A DNA stretch of 15,948 nucleotides from Muribaculaceae bacterium. Its GTDB lineage: Bacteria > Bacteroidota > Bacteroidia > Bacteroidales > Muribaculaceae. The notes under the pieces were generated by a model. It was given only the letters and a program-made list of their open reading frames with translations, did no database searches and had not been told where the DNA came from. Shown here piece by piece: positions 15,280 through 15,948 of the stretch. Where the stretch lies: assembly GCA_017619255.1 (NCBI GenBank), contig JAFZSS010000014.1, positions 1 to 15,948 of the forward strand, given 5' to 3'. The number at the start of each line of letters is the position of its first letter. The first letter of the stretch is position 1. Position numbers and translations under genes: made by a program.

Positions 15280-15948
15280 CTATAGCGCCATCCCCGTCAG
15301 ATCCACGATCACCTCGCGCGCAATCAGCAGACCCGCAGCTGCGGGCACAAACGCATTGCTGCCCGGCTGCTTCTTGCCGTCAACATACACGGGCACATCG
15401 GGATTGAATCGAGGCTCCTCCTCGCTATAGACGCACTTGAAATGGTGGATGCCCTCGCGGTGCAACAGCTTGCGCAGCATGCGCGCCAACGGATCGATGC
15501 GCGTCGCGTCAAAGTCAGCCACGCGGAATGCCATCGGGTCCATCTTGTAGGCAGCGCCCATCGAGCAGATGTGAGTCACGCCCAGCTTCAGGCAGCGTCG
15601 CGCGATTTCCATCTTCGCCGTGATGGTGTCCAGGCTGTCCACCACATAATCAAACTGAGCCATGTCGATTTCATCGGCATTTTCGGGCAGGTAGAACATC
15701 TTGTGCGTCGTCACCTTGCAGGCAGGGTTAATGTCGCGCACACGCTCGGCAGCCACATCCACCTTAGCGCGCCCAAGGGTGCTGTGCAGCGCAAAAATCT
15801 GGCGGTTGATGTTCGTCACGCTGATCGTGTCGTCATCAATCAAGTCAAGCGCCCCCACCCCACTGCGCGCCAGCGCCTCGACCACATAGCCGCCCACGCC
15901 GCCGATGCCGAACACCGCCACGCGGCTACGCGCCAACTTGGCCATCGC
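15280..15948 (-). CDS. tcdA: tRNA threonylcarbamoyladenosine dehydratase TcdA (N-terminus cut by window edge)
   Basis: 222 residues are visible. The frame stays open through base 15948 (codon GCG before the internal ATG at 15945), so the usual first 20-30 residues lie outside the window. The ThiF/E1-like fold is shown by the nucleotide-binding loop FGIGGVGGYV, then DDDTISVTNINRQ, DSLDTITAK, and the TcdA-typical MGAAYKMDPMAFRVAD and CVYSEEEPRF. TcdA uses ATP to dehydrate t6A37 to the cyclic form ct6A in ANN-decoding tRNAs. The gene ends in TAG (15282-15280) after VDLTGMAL, at the normal family C-terminus. It is convergent with mltD. Confidence 0.92.
   Translation of the reverse strand, partial: AMAKLARSRVAVFGIGGVGGYVVEALARSGVGALDLIDDDTISVTNINRQIFALHSTLGRAKVDVAAERVRDINPACKVTTHKMFYLPENADEIDMAQFDYVVDSLDTITAKMEIARRCLKLGVTHICSMGAAYKMDPMAFRVADFDATRIDPLARMLRKLLHREGIHHFKCVYSEEEPRFNPDVPVYVDGKKQPGSNAFVPAAAGLLIAREVIVDLTGMAL

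Overview
The window looks like chromosomal DNA of a gut-type Bacteroidales (Muribaculaceae or Prevotellaceae-like; inferred, not proven). The reasons are Bacteroidota-type promoters (TTTG, about 19-20 nt, TAnnTTTG), the gene order parA-parB-DUF5683-LysM transglycosylase, and secreted C10 and M6 peptidases ending in dockerin-like repeats. No tRNA, rRNA, CRISPR array or insertion sequence was found.

Layout. (1) 1-657, minus: the first 219 residues of a membrane 4Fe-4S protein (NapH/YccM type) that runs off the left edge. (2) 711-870: a 73-bp imperfect palindrome present twice in identical form; its ends look like promoters, and the left copy appears to drive the 4Fe-4S gene. (3) 988-10053, minus: a secreted-protease cluster of three tandem M6 metallopeptidases (gaps of 53 and 83 bp, so probably one transcript) and then a C10 (streptopain-type) cysteine peptidase with its own promoter. 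All four have signal peptides and C-terminal dockerin pairs. (4) 10054-10443: a divergent control region. (5) 10444-15205, plus: parA, parB, a DUF5683 membrane protein and an MltD-like transglycosylase, i.e. a chromosome segregation and cell-wall operon closed by a strong terminator. (6) 15280-15948, minus: tcdA, the tRNA t6A dehydratase, missing its N-terminus at the right edge.

The most striking feature is that two neighbouring protease genes are each interrupted by a single in-frame TAG in an otherwise open frame. In the M6 gene at 3213-5468 the TAG is codon 28, directly after the signal peptide, and it aligns with a CAG (Gln28) in the adjacent paralogue. In the C10 gene at 988-2715 it is codon 87, between the inhibitory prodomain and the catalytic domain. 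This could mean paired recent inactivation, population variants or amber suppression. Genome-wide TAG reassignment is disfavoured, because tcdA in the same window ends with TAG at its expected C-terminus. All other genes that end in the window use TAA or TGA.

How the genes work together: the minus-strand cluster would supply exported proteases that break down extracellular protein. The plus-strand operon handles chromosome partitioning and envelope remodelling and looks like ordinary core genome.
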